Shown here piece after piece: positions 1-10,253 of a stretch of 64,000 bases of DNA (positions within the stretch are counted from its first letter, which is position 1; each line of letters opens with the position of its first letter). The notes beneath the pieces are model-generated. The model had not been told where the DNA came from and searched no databases. It was given only the letters and a program-made list of their open reading frames with translations. Source of the stretch: Trigonopsis variabilis. Taxonomy: Eukaryota; Ascomycota; Trigonopsidomycetes; Trigonopsidales; Trigonopsidaceae. The stretch lies in the NCBI GenBank assembly GCA_003707065.3, contig PPXM03000001.1:310001-374000 (forward strand). The letters run 5' to 3'. Made by a program: the position numbers and the translations under genes.

Positions 1-1776
1 TCTTCAGTTGAGACCCAAGCAACGAAGATTACGGACCTTCTGCTCTCGATACCGGAGGATGTGTGGGGAAAAGGGGATCCTGATTTAAGAATGGTTGGTC
101 TAGATCAACTCATTAACTCGGCTGGCGCGAAACGCAGCTTCTGGGATGAGTGCGTTGATGATGCACGATTATTAGCCCGACTAAGAAACTGGCTTTTTTT
201 CGATATTAAGAGTAAGTCTATAGAAAGGACTCAAAATCTATTGTCTATCTTGATTATGATGTCCTTGAACTCGGAGGACTTGGAAATGGTCAAAATGGAA
301 AAATTACTCGCTATAGTCCTGAAAAGGAGCAAAGGCACGTGCAAAGAGCTTGCACAGAAGATATTAGCGCTGGCTAAAGAGAATGATAAAGCACTTAAAA
401 CAAAGCATTCTACTACAAAGAAACAACCAGAAGTTGCAGTAATATCTGCAAACTCCAAGCCTGGCATTGCTGATCTTCCTATCAAATCAAGTCAACCGAA
501 GAAGATCGTTACACCGTCATCCTCTGCTAGTGGGTTCTTTAAGACATTGCAACAGAAATCCCTACCGAAAGCAGCTCCAGTTAAAGCTATTAAACCAACT
601 TCTGTCCACACGTCTACTTCTGAAAATCCAGCCCCTGAAAATATTAGGCGTGGTGAAACCTCAGAACCGCAACTCGAGGTAACTTCCGAAAGCTCTCAGC
701 GTGAGTCTTCAAACTCTGTCAGAGACAAGCAGATAGCGAAAGATCAGGACATTGATGTACGTGAAATGCCCGTGGAGATGCCTAAGCCTGTTTCAGCACC
801 ATCGAAACATCCACCGCGCAAAGTCGCCTCCATTTCTAGTGTACTTGAACAACTGAGAGCACAGAAATCTGAGAAAAAAGCGACACCTGATAAAGTTGAA
901 GAGCCAAAGAAGCCGAAGAAAAAGCGCAAGACTGTCTCATGGAAGCCAGAATCGGAATTGGTCCAAGTGAAAGAATTTGAGTCTTTTCCGGATGAGCGAG
1001 GTTTGGTTGGAGTTACAAAAGGTAACATCACTAGTGCTAGAGCCATGGAGATATCGGAAGCCAGGATTGCTTTTGCTAATAAACCTGACCCAGAGCAAGA
1101 CCTTGATGTTGTCTATACTCAGCCAGTCCCACTAGACTTTTCATATTTATCTCAGCGTGCTAAAGATGAAAATGCTCTGAGATTCGGGGGATCTAAGGAC
1201 CCTGTAAGTGAAGAAGCTAAGATTCAAAGGGAACGGGAGAGTAAGATGTTGGTTGCCATGTATATCTCGAAGGATAGTATTCCTCCATCTCCGAATGAGC
1301 CTCCTTCACCGTCTCAGGATGAACTCAAACTGGAGCTAAAGATGATCAGGTTGCCGTCCAGCCTACATAATAACCCAGAATTCAGACGACGCTTACTTAA
1401 TGGGTTAAAAGAATTGGGTACCTCGAGCCTCTATTCATCTTTTATCGATCCTGTTCAAGAGAGGATGTCCATCGCTCCTAGCAATGGGGCTCAAGGTGAC
1501 AACCAGGCTAATAGTGTGCTGGCCTCAATACTGTCGCTTGCTGCTGGAGGCTTGCAAACACCTCAAATACCGAATAATACGAATAACACCTTTCTTTTGA
1601 CTGCGCTTCAGAATCTTCTTGTCCAACAGTCACAACCTGTCCAAACGGCACCACTACCACCTGCTCCTCTTCCTCCACCCTCAAATCATGCCCAGATGGG
1701 AACTCTTTCTGCTTCTGATGTCGCAGCTCTTCTTGCACAATTTGCAAACAACTCAGGGCAAGGATCAGGGAACTGA
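1..1776 (+). CDS. PNUTS/Ppn1-like protein phosphatase 1 regulatory subunit (5' end outside window)
   Basis: The reading frame is open from base 1, so the N-terminus lies upstream of the window. The first ~120 codons look helical and resemble a TFIIS N-terminal (LW)-type domain, as found in PNUTS. A long Ser/Pro/Lys-rich linker follows. At 931-942 a basic patch is followed by T-V-S-W, a variant RVxF/W docking motif for the PP1 catalytic subunit. The next residues (a Leu-Val-x-Val run, then acidic residues) match the region that follows the TVTW motif of animal PNUTS. The C-terminus is Pro/Gln/Asn-rich. In fission yeast this family (Ppn1) tethers PP1 to the cleavage-and-polyadenylation factor and acts in transcription termination. 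The gene is tail-to-tail with the F-box gene, 81 bp apart. Identity rests on the domain order and docking motif; sequence outside them is low-complexity. Confidence 0.7.
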   Translation, partial: SSVETQATKITDLLLSIPEDVWGKGDPDLRMVGLDQLINSAGAKRSFWDECVDDARLLARLRNWLFFDIKSKSIERTQNLLSILIMMSLNSEDLEMVKMEKLLAIVLKRSKGTCKELAQKILALAKENDKALKTKHSTTKKQPEVAVISANSKPGIADLPIKSSQPKKIVTPSSSASGFFKTLQQKSLPKAAPVKAIKPTSVHTSTSENPAPENIRRGETSEPQLEVTSESSQRESSNSVRDKQIAKDQDIDVREMPVEMPKPVSAPSKHPPRKVASISSVLEQLRAQKSEKKATPDKVEEPKKPKKKRKTVSWKPESELVQVKEFESFPDERGLVGVTKGNITSARAMEISEARIAFANKPDPEQDLDVVYTQPVPLDFSYLSQRAKDENALRFGGSKDPVSEEAKIQRERESKMLVAMYISKDSIPPSPNEPPSPSQDELKLELKMIRLPSSLHNNPEFRRRLLNGLKELGTSSLYSSFIDPVQERMSIAPSNGAQGDNQANSVLASILSLAAGGLQTPQIPNNTNNTFLLTALQNLLVQQSQPVQTAPLPPAPLPPPSNHAQMGTLSASDVAALLAQFANNSGQGSGN

Positions 1777-1857
1777 ATGGCATCAGCGGATTTCCGTATG
1801 AAAGATGATGTACGATAGAGAGATTACATATTGCAACATAGTGTGTTATACGACCAA

Positions 1858-3255
1858 TTATGATTCTTCATACATTTCGTAAGCTTCATTGAACTCCTTG
1901 AGAAAATCAAATGAATGCTTATTGTCATTAATCATAGCGAAAGAAACTAGGTTTCGGAATAAGCTGATCGGATAAATGTGAGGATTTCCGGACGAATCAA
2001 GAGTAAAAACAAAGTCCATCAGAGCAGGAGGAGGCAGGAACGAATAGCCGTCCGTAGAGAGGGACGACTGGATAGTAATCTTGATGGGGAAGTTTTGCAG
2101 GGTCGTAAGGAATAGGTCATTGTCAGCAAGATAGGGAAAGTATTGAGATCCAGGGGTGAACTGATCAATAGGAGACCGGATAGTCTTCGAAGGCACGGTT
2201 AGATTCTTGCGCAGAGGGAGAGGTCCTATGCGATAAGAGCATGTAAACACATCGTGATAAATAATAAACCATGAACCAATGGAAAATGAATGTAGCGAAT
2301 CTTTATCTTTAATATCAATCTGAGATATCAGATCATCCTTCACAGTAGTATCAGAGGCTACAAATAACGGCCTTTCGCACAGTTCACGGTTTGAGCGTAT
2401 GAAACGACCGTGGATCTCTTTAGACCATTGAATGATGCCTGGAAACGTCAAAGAATAGACTAACTTCTGAGCAGGATTGACTCGGATCATTGCAATGCAA
2501 TAGTCACCGATAAAATCAATAAAGATATTTGACAAGCGTTCATTCAGTAGGGGCGCTACTATCGCAAAGAAGCCTTTCAAGCACCATACTCGATGTTTTC
2601 CATCTGGCGAAACTTCGATAAAACTAAAATTAATTGAATCAATGCACTCTACGCATTGCAATTGATGAACCATCAACATGGGAGCATCTGTCCAAGTACA
2701 GTTAGGCGCAAGAGCTAATCTCACGCACCAAAACTGACGCTTAGAAAAATCTATAAACATAAACCGCGGTTGTCGAGCTGTGGTAAGATTTATGATTTCC
2801 GTTTTCAGACATATAACTGATCGTCTCCACTTGTAATCTAACGGGTCTTGAGCGTCTAGACCAAAGCACTGTGCACGGTTCACATGGCCAATTTCTGTCA
2901 ATTCCTGGGCTATAACTACTCTAAATCCAGTAACCACCTCTAATGGTTCCTCTGGCAACGTTCCAATATCATCTATTAGACGTTCTCTCTGCCTTTCACT
3001 CCTTTGCCCTGAGACATCAGACAAGGTTTTTAAGCCCCGGACAAGACGTTTGCGCCAGGTACCATCCGTCAAGGATATATGGCGTTTAATATCACTATTC
3101 GGCCGCTTAAAAAGGCCAAACACAGTTTCATCATTTCGTTCATTTCGTACGATCTCTCGGAATCTGCGACACGTCCGCTCCAGTGAGACGATGTCCCGAT
3201 AATCTTCAATAATGGAAAATATCTCCAATAAACTCTCATTGGGAAACCTATCCAT
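1858..3255 (-). CDS. F-box protein
   Basis: Single-exon 465-residue protein. The N-terminal ~45 residues form an F-box: a short acidic/Pro start (FPNESLLEIF), a Leu/Ile-rich helix and the closing Cys-Arg-Arg-Phe-Arg helix. F-boxes bind Skp1 and recruit substrates to SCF ubiquitin ligases. The remaining ~400 residues have scattered Trp and aromatic residues and may fold into a beta-rich substrate-binding domain. I recognise no named repeat (WD40 or LRR), so the substrate is unknown. The ATG at 3253-3255 puts the F-box at the extreme N-terminus, which is usual. Confidence 0.75.
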   Translation of the reverse strand: MDRFPNESLLEIFSIIEDYRDIVSLERTCRRFREIVRNERNDETVFGLFKRPNSDIKRHISLTDGTWRKRLVRGLKTLSDVSGQRSERQRERLIDDIGTLPEEPLEVVTGFRVVIAQELTEIGHVNRAQCFGLDAQDPLDYKWRRSVICLKTEIINLTTARQPRFMFIDFSKRQFWCVRLALAPNCTWTDAPMLMVHQLQCVECIDSINFSFIEVSPDGKHRVWCLKGFFAIVAPLLNERLSNIFIDFIGDYCIAMIRVNPAQKLVYSLTFPGIIQWSKEIHGRFIRSNRELCERPLFVASDTTVKDDLISQIDIKDKDSLHSFSIGSWFIIYHDVFTCSYRIGPLPLRKNLTVPSKTIRSPIDQFTPGSQYFPYLADNDLFLTTLQNFPIKITIQSSLSTDGYSFLPPPALMDFVFTLDSSGNPHIYPISLFRNLVSFAMINDNKHSFDFLKEFNEAYEMYEES

Positions 3256-4568
3256 GTTTCTTGAGCACTCTATATTGCCATTCCTTAATAAATAGCTAAT
3301 GCATCAAGAAGTCCCGCGGGTAATGTGTGCAACGTTACAGGGCAATATGGATTAAGTAAGGGAGCCGACCAAGATCGCAATTATCTCTCTTGCTTGCCAA
3401 TAAGGACATCAATATGGTGCAATGCTTACAAACTTTCTGAATATGCTATCGAGGTCGCTGGACCTTATTTCTCGTGTGGTATGGTTTCAAGTGACTGAGG
3501 TGTTCTCAGTAGCAGCAGCCTAGCTTTTCTCACTGAAGCAAGCAGACTTTCAATCTTTCAACGACTCCTCTTTCCTCTCTATCATTCTTCTCAGACATTC
3601 TATCGCGAAAGCCCCTCCAGATTGTTATCTATGTCTTTATGTGTTGGAGCTATAATAATAATTTATCTTATTTCGCTATTGTCGGAAGATGCTCACGGGG
3701 AAAGTGATGTAAATTTATAATGATTGCTATTTTCTGCGATGATCTGAGAATCCACCTAGCGATCCTTAGATCACTAGGTGGATTTGTGTTTTGTATTATT
3801 AAATCGATTGTCAGCTCCAAGCTTACTATTGATGACATTCTTCGTTATTATGATGAATACGAATGATTGTTCATCAATCGTAGCTCAACAATCCAAAACT
3901 TGGCCCTATAAGCCTATCGCGACTATTCGGAGTCCTTTGTATGCTTCAAGAATCACCCATTTCCGGGCGTACATGAATGATTACTTTGATAGAAAATGTA
4001 CCTCAATTAGATCAAAGGATCTTGTTCTAACGTGCTAGCAAATACCTTGCTGGTTTCTTATTTTCTGGCACTGTGGTTAACTGCTCTATAAGTCATGGAG
4101 AAGCTATCTTGAAGATGAGATTCTTCTAGAGTTCTACCTTAATTCTATCCGCGTAGCTACAAAATAAATAGAATAATTACTGAATTACTCTCTTTCATTC
4201 TATCTTTGACAGCCGCTATCACTCTCTTGCTTTACAAGAGCTTGAACCTTTTTTTTCTTATTTCAAACTAAGATTATTTAACTTTTTCTGCAAGTTATTT
4301 TGGGAAAGCCGAATACCGGTTTCCCTAAATCAGGCTTTTTTTTGTAGTTTCTTTCTATATATAATGATTTTCTTCTTTATTTCAAACTCAGTAATCAACA
4401 ATTTTGGTGGCTTGGTTTTTTTTCTTTTGTATTTTCTCTCTATTATTATGATATGTACATTAACTAACATTGTCCAAAGGACGATCGTACAGCCGGGGAA
4501 AAGCTTGAGATATCTGACATAATGCTCCCTAGCTTATAGTTCTTATATTCAGTAACGGTTAATAGGCG
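3256..4568. other. Intergenic region, F-box gene to tRNA-Arg
   Basis: No supportable gene. It holds a strong hairpin at 3750-3783 (listed separately) and T-rich tracts at about 4240-4450. A reading frame at about 3778-4038 has no ATG near its start and no recognisable motif, so I do not call it. Confidence 0.6.
3750..3783. repeat. Short inverted repeat (hairpin)
   Basis: A 15-base arm ATCCACCTAGCGATC (3750-3764) and its near-complement GATCACTAGGTGGAT (3769-3783) match at 14 of 15 positions around the 4-base loop CTTA. In RNA the single mismatch would be a wobble pair on one strand. No coding gene spans it. It could be a transcript-end structure, a small-RNA hairpin or a remnant of a short inverted-repeat element. 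Confidence 0.7.
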
Positions 4569-4654
4569 GCCCGCATAGCGTAATCGGTTAACGCGTTAGA
4601 CTTCTATCTTTTGGTGCCATCTAAAGATTGTGGGTTCGAGTCCCGCTGTGGGTG
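4569..4654 (+). tRNA. tRNA-Arg (anticodon UCU) with a 12-nt intron
   Basis: The full cloverleaf can be drawn. The acceptor stem pairs 4569-4575 with 4647-4653 (two G-U pairs) and the discriminator is G at 4654. The D stem is GCGT/ACGC. The anticodon stem is TTAGA (4596-4600) with TCTAA (4620-4624), and the T arm is GTGGG-TTCGAGT-CCCGC. The anticodon TCT lies at 4603-4605. A 12-nt intron (4607-4618) sits one base 3' of the anticodon, the canonical position for eukaryotic nuclear tRNA introns. A T-rich Pol III terminator follows at about 4661. The B box GGTTCGAGTCC is intact. Confidence 0.93.
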
Positions 4655-4876
4655 CTTAATCTTTTTTTTTCTTAAAAGAGATGGCGTTTAAATTGTTACA
4701 AAAATTCAAGCCCTGTGAGATCCAGAATGCTTGAGAAACTTGAGAAGCTCACGTACGCGCACTGCGGACTGGGAACAGAGCAGGGAGGTCAAATATGACT
4801 AATAACTCTTAGCGAGACTGCCACAAAAAGCCAAGTTATCTACTATCAGATTACTTTTATAATACAGGGAAAAGTT

Positions 4877-6271
4877 CTAGTTCTGCTTAAAATCTTCACC
4901 TATGATATCTGACCAGGATCTATCGCCCAATAATTGGACAATCTCCCGTTTGATTCTTGTGGCAGTTCCAGGTCCATCATAAGCAAACTCAGTCAGAAGC
5001 TCCACGAATGAAGCACCAGCCTTAGCATACGCAATAGCATCAGCTCCAGTATGAATGCCACCACAGCCAATCATGACGATATCGGAACCTAAATGCTTTC
5101 TCATCAATCTGAAGGTATTTAATGCGATGGGTAGTAATGGAGCACCAGATAAGCCTCCGGCTTGAGAAGCAAGAGATATTTTGCTCTTCAAAGACGAAGG
5201 GCGCGAGATTGTTGTGTTAGAAATGATTACTCCATCAACTCCCACTTTCTTTAATACGGCGGCAATTGACTTGATCTCACGCTCATTGAGATCAGGAGCC
5301 AATTTCACAGCAAGAGGCGGTTTCTGGTCCTCGAGCGAATCTCGTGCGGCCAGCACCTTTATCAATAGTGTCTCGAGTTTATCTTCATTTTGAAGCGTTC
5401 TAAGGCCCGGAGTATTCGGGCTAGAGACATTCACAACGAGAACGTCAGCAAAAGAGCCAAAAGATTTGACTCCTTGGACGTAATCTTCAATTTCATCTCC
5501 TGTCTTGTTCTTTCCGAGATTTAAGGCCAAAAGGTGATTCTCCCGTAAAGAGTTATTGGGCGGACGTTGATTTGGATGAGTTCTAAGGTAATCTCGCAAG
5601 CGAATGTACAGACGAGCCGTCACTAAGTCATGCCCATCTGAATTAAATCCATAGCGATTGATCACAGCCCTGTCTTGAGGTAATCTGAAGAACCTTGGCT
5701 TGGGATTTCCGGGTTGTGGAAGAGGAGTCACGGATCCCACCTCCACGTAACTAAAACCCATGTTATAGAAACCATCTATTGCCTCTCCATGTTTATCCAT
5801 GCCAGCTGCAAGTCCAATAGGATTGCTTAGAGATTTTCTCCATACTTTGACTTGGAGGCTAGGAGGATCTTGATAGGTAGATCTAGGAGAAAGATCGGAC
5901 TTGATGAATTCAATTGCTAGTCGGTGAGCTTTCTCACCATCGAGAAGCTTCCTCGTTACGGGCAGCAAGACATATCGGTACAGTGCAGAGTCAGCATCTC
6001 GAATCTTATAAAGCAAAACTCCGGTTCCGATCACCATAGCAAACGTCACCAGACCATGATGGAGCCTAGACTGATTTGAACCAGTGAATAAGGTCCTCAC
6101 ATTATCTTTAGGGCTTGCTCGAGGTAAATTTGCCCGGAGTTGATTTCCAAATACTCGAAACATTTTCTCGATGTGCTCCCGTGTAACGTTTCTCGATGTC
6201 AACTTCTCAAATAGTTTTGGCCTAGCAACTGAGAAAGAAGATCGCGAACCTTCATATTCCTGCATAAGCAT
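4877..6271 (-). CDS. Dihydroorotate dehydrogenase, class 2 (mitochondrial, quinone-linked)
   Basis: Catalyses dihydroorotate to orotate, the fourth step of pyrimidine synthesis, passing electrons to ubiquinone at the mitochondrial inner membrane. The sequence shows an Arg-rich presequence, one hydrophobic segment (GLVTFAMVIGTGVLLY), then the DHODH barrel. FMN/substrate motifs include GLAAGMDKHGEAIDG and the INRYGFNSDG stretch. VNVSSPNTPGLR carries the serine base typical of class 2, and IGCGGIHTGADA is the C-terminal phosphate-binding loop. Length (464) is normal. The longest frame starts at 6271, but the Met at codon 37 (6163) begins a much more typical mitochondrial presequence (MFRVFGNQLRA) and may be the true start. 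It points away from the small acylated-protein gene across about 950 bp. Confidence 0.95.
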   Translation of the reverse strand: MLMQEYEGSRSSFSVARPKLFEKLTSRNVTREHIEKMFRVFGNQLRANLPRASPKDNVRTLFTGSNQSRLHHGLVTFAMVIGTGVLLYKIRDADSALYRYVLLPVTRKLLDGEKAHRLAIEFIKSDLSPRSTYQDPPSLQVKVWRKSLSNPIGLAAGMDKHGEAIDGFYNMGFSYVEVGSVTPLPQPGNPKPRFFRLPQDRAVINRYGFNSDGHDLVTARLYIRLRDYLRTHPNQRPPNNSLRENHLLALNLGKNKTGDEIEDYVQGVKSFGSFADVLVVNVSSPNTPGLRTLQNEDKLETLLIKVLAARDSLEDQKPPLAVKLAPDLNEREIKSIAAVLKKVGVDGVIISNTTISRPSSLKSKISLASQAGGLSGAPLLPIALNTFRLMRKHLGSDIVMIGCGGIHTGADAIAYAKAGASFVELLTEFAYDGPGTATRIKREIVQLLGDRSWSDIIGEDFKQN

Positions 6272-7224
6272 GGGATTTAAGAATATTCAGAGCACAGGGA
6301 TATGTTTTCTTGCTTGAGCATGCATGAGTTATTTCTATGCACAGTCATTCTCATCATGTTTGTAAGTGACTTAACCATTTATTGAGGCACCTTATCTTGA
6401 TGACCTGATGGTATTAACCTTCACACTGTATTCTGTTATAAATGACAAATGACCAGCAGCAAGGGTAGGCAGCTGAGTACTGTATCTATAACAGTTAGAC
6501 TTTTGTGAAGGCACACTAATGATCATTACTGGGTCTTCTAGCTGTCCAGAGCAGTCTGTTCTCATCCTGTCCAGATCTTTTTATCAAGGGAGCCGAATGC
6601 CTTAAATATATGAACGTCAAAATGTCAAGAATAATGAAAGTTCAAATCGTTTCATGAGCTAGTCCGAGTTCCAGATGTGGTTGGGAAATGACCTATCCTG
6701 TCAACTTTTCGACAGAATGTTCATTTCAGATTATGATATTCATACTATGTATCATTTACAGTAATTTTTTTCTGGAAGAGTTAGGCCAGACTGTCGAGCA
6801 TTGGTTGGCGCAAAAGGGCTGCTCCAGATTCGTGATAACTTCGAAAACCCGTAGCAATCATTTGTATATAGTGCACAATTACTAATTCTAAAAGTAGCTA
6901 CTGTTATAATCTACTATGGCTAAAAGAGATTTCCTTTAGGAGGAAACTATGTTGCTCGTTCATCGAAAGTCCTCAAAAGATTCCCCCTAGCTACTAATCG
7001 AACTAAAAGAAAAATCTAGCAAATAGTGTTGCTGGGTTATTGAATAAAGGAGCATTACTACCACGGGGTTCGGACGAAATTTAATTTGACACCCGACGCC
7101 GTTAAAAAACCAAAAGCGGACGCTCCGTTACGGCACTGAAGACGAAATTCTGCTGCACACGTCATCCGACCGATCTTATCTCAGGGGGGACGTTTTTCAT
7201 GGGATCATCCTAGCTGTCTTAATA
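6272..7224. other. Divergent intergenic region, DHODH and 7.2-kb gene
   Basis: Presumed shared upstream region for the two divergent genes. I see no gene, repeat or recognisable regulatory motif. A short frame at 6688-6885 lacks any family signal. Confidence 0.5.
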
Positions 7225-7629
7225 ATGGGATCTGTACTGTCATGTGGAATGTGCAGTTCTGACAAAGAAAAAGAGAGTCCCAAACCTACAAGGGCCGCTC
7301 CTCCGGAGCAGGTGGAGAAGACCCCGAGCCATGTTGGTCCTCCAGCATCAGATGAGATATACAACCTTAGCTTTGAGAACACTGATGATCATGCCCGCGA
7401 GTCATTCGATACTTGCAAAACGTTCGAGGAAGCTTTGGGCCGATCAGTTCCATTCTCGGTGGACTATGACAGTTCATTGGGACCGGGCTTTTCTGTTCAT
7501 CAACAATCGACTGCTGCGCATGACATGGTGAGCGATAGGGACAATAGGACCAATGAAAACCCAAAAAACTCGATAAGTCCAGTCAACTCAATGCTTCTTG
7601 ACGGCACGGGTGGAAAATCGGATGCCTAA
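7225..7629 (+). CDS. Small orphan protein with predicted N-myristoylation/palmitoylation signal
   Basis: 134 residues starting at a clear ATG with MGSVLSCGMCSS. Gly2 with Ser6 fits the N-myristoyltransferase rule, and Cys7 and Cys10 could be palmitoylated, as in Galpha subunits or Meh1/LAMTOR1-type anchors. The rest is hydrophilic and probably disordered (Lys/Pro/Ser/Asp-rich), with no further hydrophobic segment and no domain I recognise. Expected role: a peripheral membrane (vacuole or plasma membrane) adaptor, by inference only. Downstream sequence does not resemble LAMTOR1/Meh1. A spurious ORF is less likely because the acylation signature sits exactly at the ATG. Confidence 0.55.
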   Translation: MGSVLSCGMCSSDKEKESPKPTRAAPPEQVEKTPSHVGPPASDEIYNLSFENTDDHARESFDTCKTFEEALGRSVPFSVDYDSSLGPGFSVHQQSTAAHDMVSDRDNRTNENPKNSISPVNSMLLDGTGGKSDA

Positions 7630-10253
7630 TTCAAACCATTGTAGTGATAATGACTGAATGAGGATGGAATGGTATTTCAAAGACATAATTGGATAATTAT
7701 CACGAAATGAACACAATAATGCACATGATAAGAGTGCAATAACAACGATTAAAGGGCATATTAGTTATACCGATGAAGGTTTGCAAGATAGAATATGAAA
7801 AGCCTCTCCTTTTTGATCTCCGATCTGCTAATTTGAAATCAGTTTTTAAGCTTAAATGGGATGTGTGAAGGACGCCATTGGTTGAACTGTACTTCTTTGG
7901 TTCTCTGATTTACTACTGCCGTCTTTTCTATGGCTACGTCTTTCGCAGAATCTGACATCTTATTTAATGGTCCGAGTTTGCAGGATTGTTACATTCCTCT
8001 TATGTTTGTTAATGTTTATTGCATGCCTGATACTTTCCTACGTAATAAGATTTGACTGTCGTATAACAATCGTCTCCCGGAATAGCCTAGATTTTCCTTT
8101 ATCAGCCTGCATCTTAGAGTAATATTGAACAACATTTAGAATGACACTACAAACTAAAAGAAACGAGGGCAAATTCGAGACCCTTGCACATATTCAAAAT
8201 ATCCGACAGTTAAAGTGCGTTTCTCGAGAATTTCGACAGAGTGGGGGGGCTATTTACCTCACCCCTAATTAAATATATATTCTGACGAAAATAAACTGAA
8301 TGCCGGTTCCTTTTGCAAAGCAAAATAATAGCTAAATGCATCCTTGGTGTTGTACTAGGCCCAGTGACTAGATTTGGTCCCGCTTTCCCGAGAAACGCTA
8401 ACGAGTCGTCGACTTACATAGAGTCGGCCGTGTCTATGTTAGTAGAATTCATTTGGTTGCATACTCTTAGGAAGCTATTCAGTGAGAAAGTTTCCTCAAT
8501 CGGAAAAGGAACATAAACAGCCTGTCCAAGGGAGTGTGTCGGCGAGAGGCTTCAGCTCACCATGGAGGTTTGTAAGCTCACACCAAATTTGTTTGGTCCA
8601 ACTTTTGGTGCCAAGTTTATTCATGACTTTATCCAACGCCAGCTGTAGGAGTAGTAGTTTTGCCTTCTTATTGCAGCTTTAATCCATTTCTTTGGACTCG
8701 TCATCGATTCGGCTGTCAACCTCCGAGGCAGCGAGACAGATCCTCGTCTGCTTGGAGCAGGCATGAAAGTTTGAGGAAATAGCTTTTCAACGGCTGAAGC
8801 AAAGTTGAGCGTTCGTGGTATCAAGACTTTGAGTTATCCTGGCTTTGAATCATTCCCATTCAGACTTAAGCCTCGAGTAAAAAGCTCGAATCTCCTTATA
8901 TGTCTGAGACCAGTAATATTTTATCTTCAATCAAGAAAGATACCGTTTAGCCAATTTCAATGATCCTTGGATTTATGGACATGTCCGTTATCCCACAAGA
9001 ATCAAGCGGAGGTTATTCACTCATGAGTGTACTCGTGGAGAATATGTTCAGTCCAAAACTTAAGATAACAAAGTCCACCATGGGCGCCGATTTCAGGACA
9101 GGCTATTTAAAATATGATGAAGGGATGAAGTAAATGTCACCCAAACAACAGTTCCTGCCCTCCCTCGTCAAAAATAGCGCTGCTGAAAGAATGCAGTGGA
9201 TGATTGAGGAGACCTGACAAGAGTTGCTAAACGGCGGCTATCGCAGAAATAGCTCTCACTCTCTCGCTATCAATAAGTTACAAAACCCCATGTCAGTTTT
9301 GGTATGGGAACTGTCAAGTCTATCCTAGCTGCGTGCCATTAAAAGCAGATACTCCGTGAGTATGCCTAGAGAGCTAATAAGAAAAATCAATGACTGTGAA
9401 ATGGAATGTGTGTTTGTTGGATTCTCTGACACAAGAAGCCGTAGCGATAATTGACAAGGCATTCAAGACGCCGACGATGGACGATGTAACCTTTGATGCG
9501 AATAGTCAATAGTTTGGAGTCCAACAGTGGGAAGTTCCTGAACTTGAAATAATCTCGAACCAAAAGAAATGCGGGCAAAAAATTAGCACTGGAGAAACTC
9601 TCCTCATGGAAAGTCGTGATCCGGCCAAAATCATGATTCTCAATGCAGTATGTCAGAAGGCCAAGGAAATTATGAAGTCTCCGAGGATGTTTTATCTCTT
9701 GGAGACGCTGCTTCGAGAACTAGTTGGATTCCACAGGATCCACGGAAGTCAGACACTCGGCATGTAAAATGAATTGAGCATGAAGCTGTCTGGAACCATG
9801 AGAACAAATCAATGAAGAATCACAGTGTGAGAGCGGATTCGAAAGCCCTGGAAGAGCGATTTCTCACACCAAGGAAAGGCACCCTGTAGTACTCTGTAGC
9901 ACCTTTCCTTGGTCACAGAGTACTCATGAGACGAGCTTTTTTAGTGCTGATGGGAAACGAAAACAAGTTCAAGGCCGAAGATTAAGAAGCCAAGTAGAGA
10001 TATTTTGAGCTGACTAAATTGAGAATGGTAACTATCAGGGGCTAGGTATCTTATTTCACATTGAGATCTCTCCTTATATCATTTAAAATGCACTTGATAA
10101 CTAATACCGGGACGGTGATCTCGTAGAATACTTGGCCGAAATATCCATATCTGAACTGTTACAACAACTGGGACAAAGCCGCTACATTGCTAGATACTGC
10201 CGCTGGCCACTGCTTCACAATAAAAATCTTGAAAACTGACTCCCACAAGGAGC
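7630..10253. other. Gene-poor 2.6-kb region
   Basis: No intact gene found. Several short open stretches lie on both strands, for example minus-strand 8540-8830 and plus-strand about 9580-9770. They are broken by stops and lack starts, so some of this may be decayed coding sequence of unknown origin. A pair of interlocked inverted repeats lies at 9869-9924 (listed separately). The last few hundred bases presumably hold the promoter of the PPR gene at 10254. Confidence 0.5.
9869..9924. repeat. Two interleaved perfect inverted repeats
   Basis: Repeat A: CCAAGGAAAGG (9869-9879) pairs with CCTTTCCTTGG (9902-9912), 11/11. Repeat B: AGTACTCTGT (9888-9897) pairs with ACAGAGTACT (9915-9924), 10/10. 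The order is A, B, A', B', the topology of an H-type pseudoknot or of two mutually exclusive hairpins. It lies in an otherwise gene-poor stretch. Confidence 0.75.

Noticed and set aside
3778-4038. 86-codon frame with a hydrophobic start
   Set aside because: Begins at GTG, lacks an ATG at the hydrophobic segment's start, and overlaps the hairpin; no homology signal.
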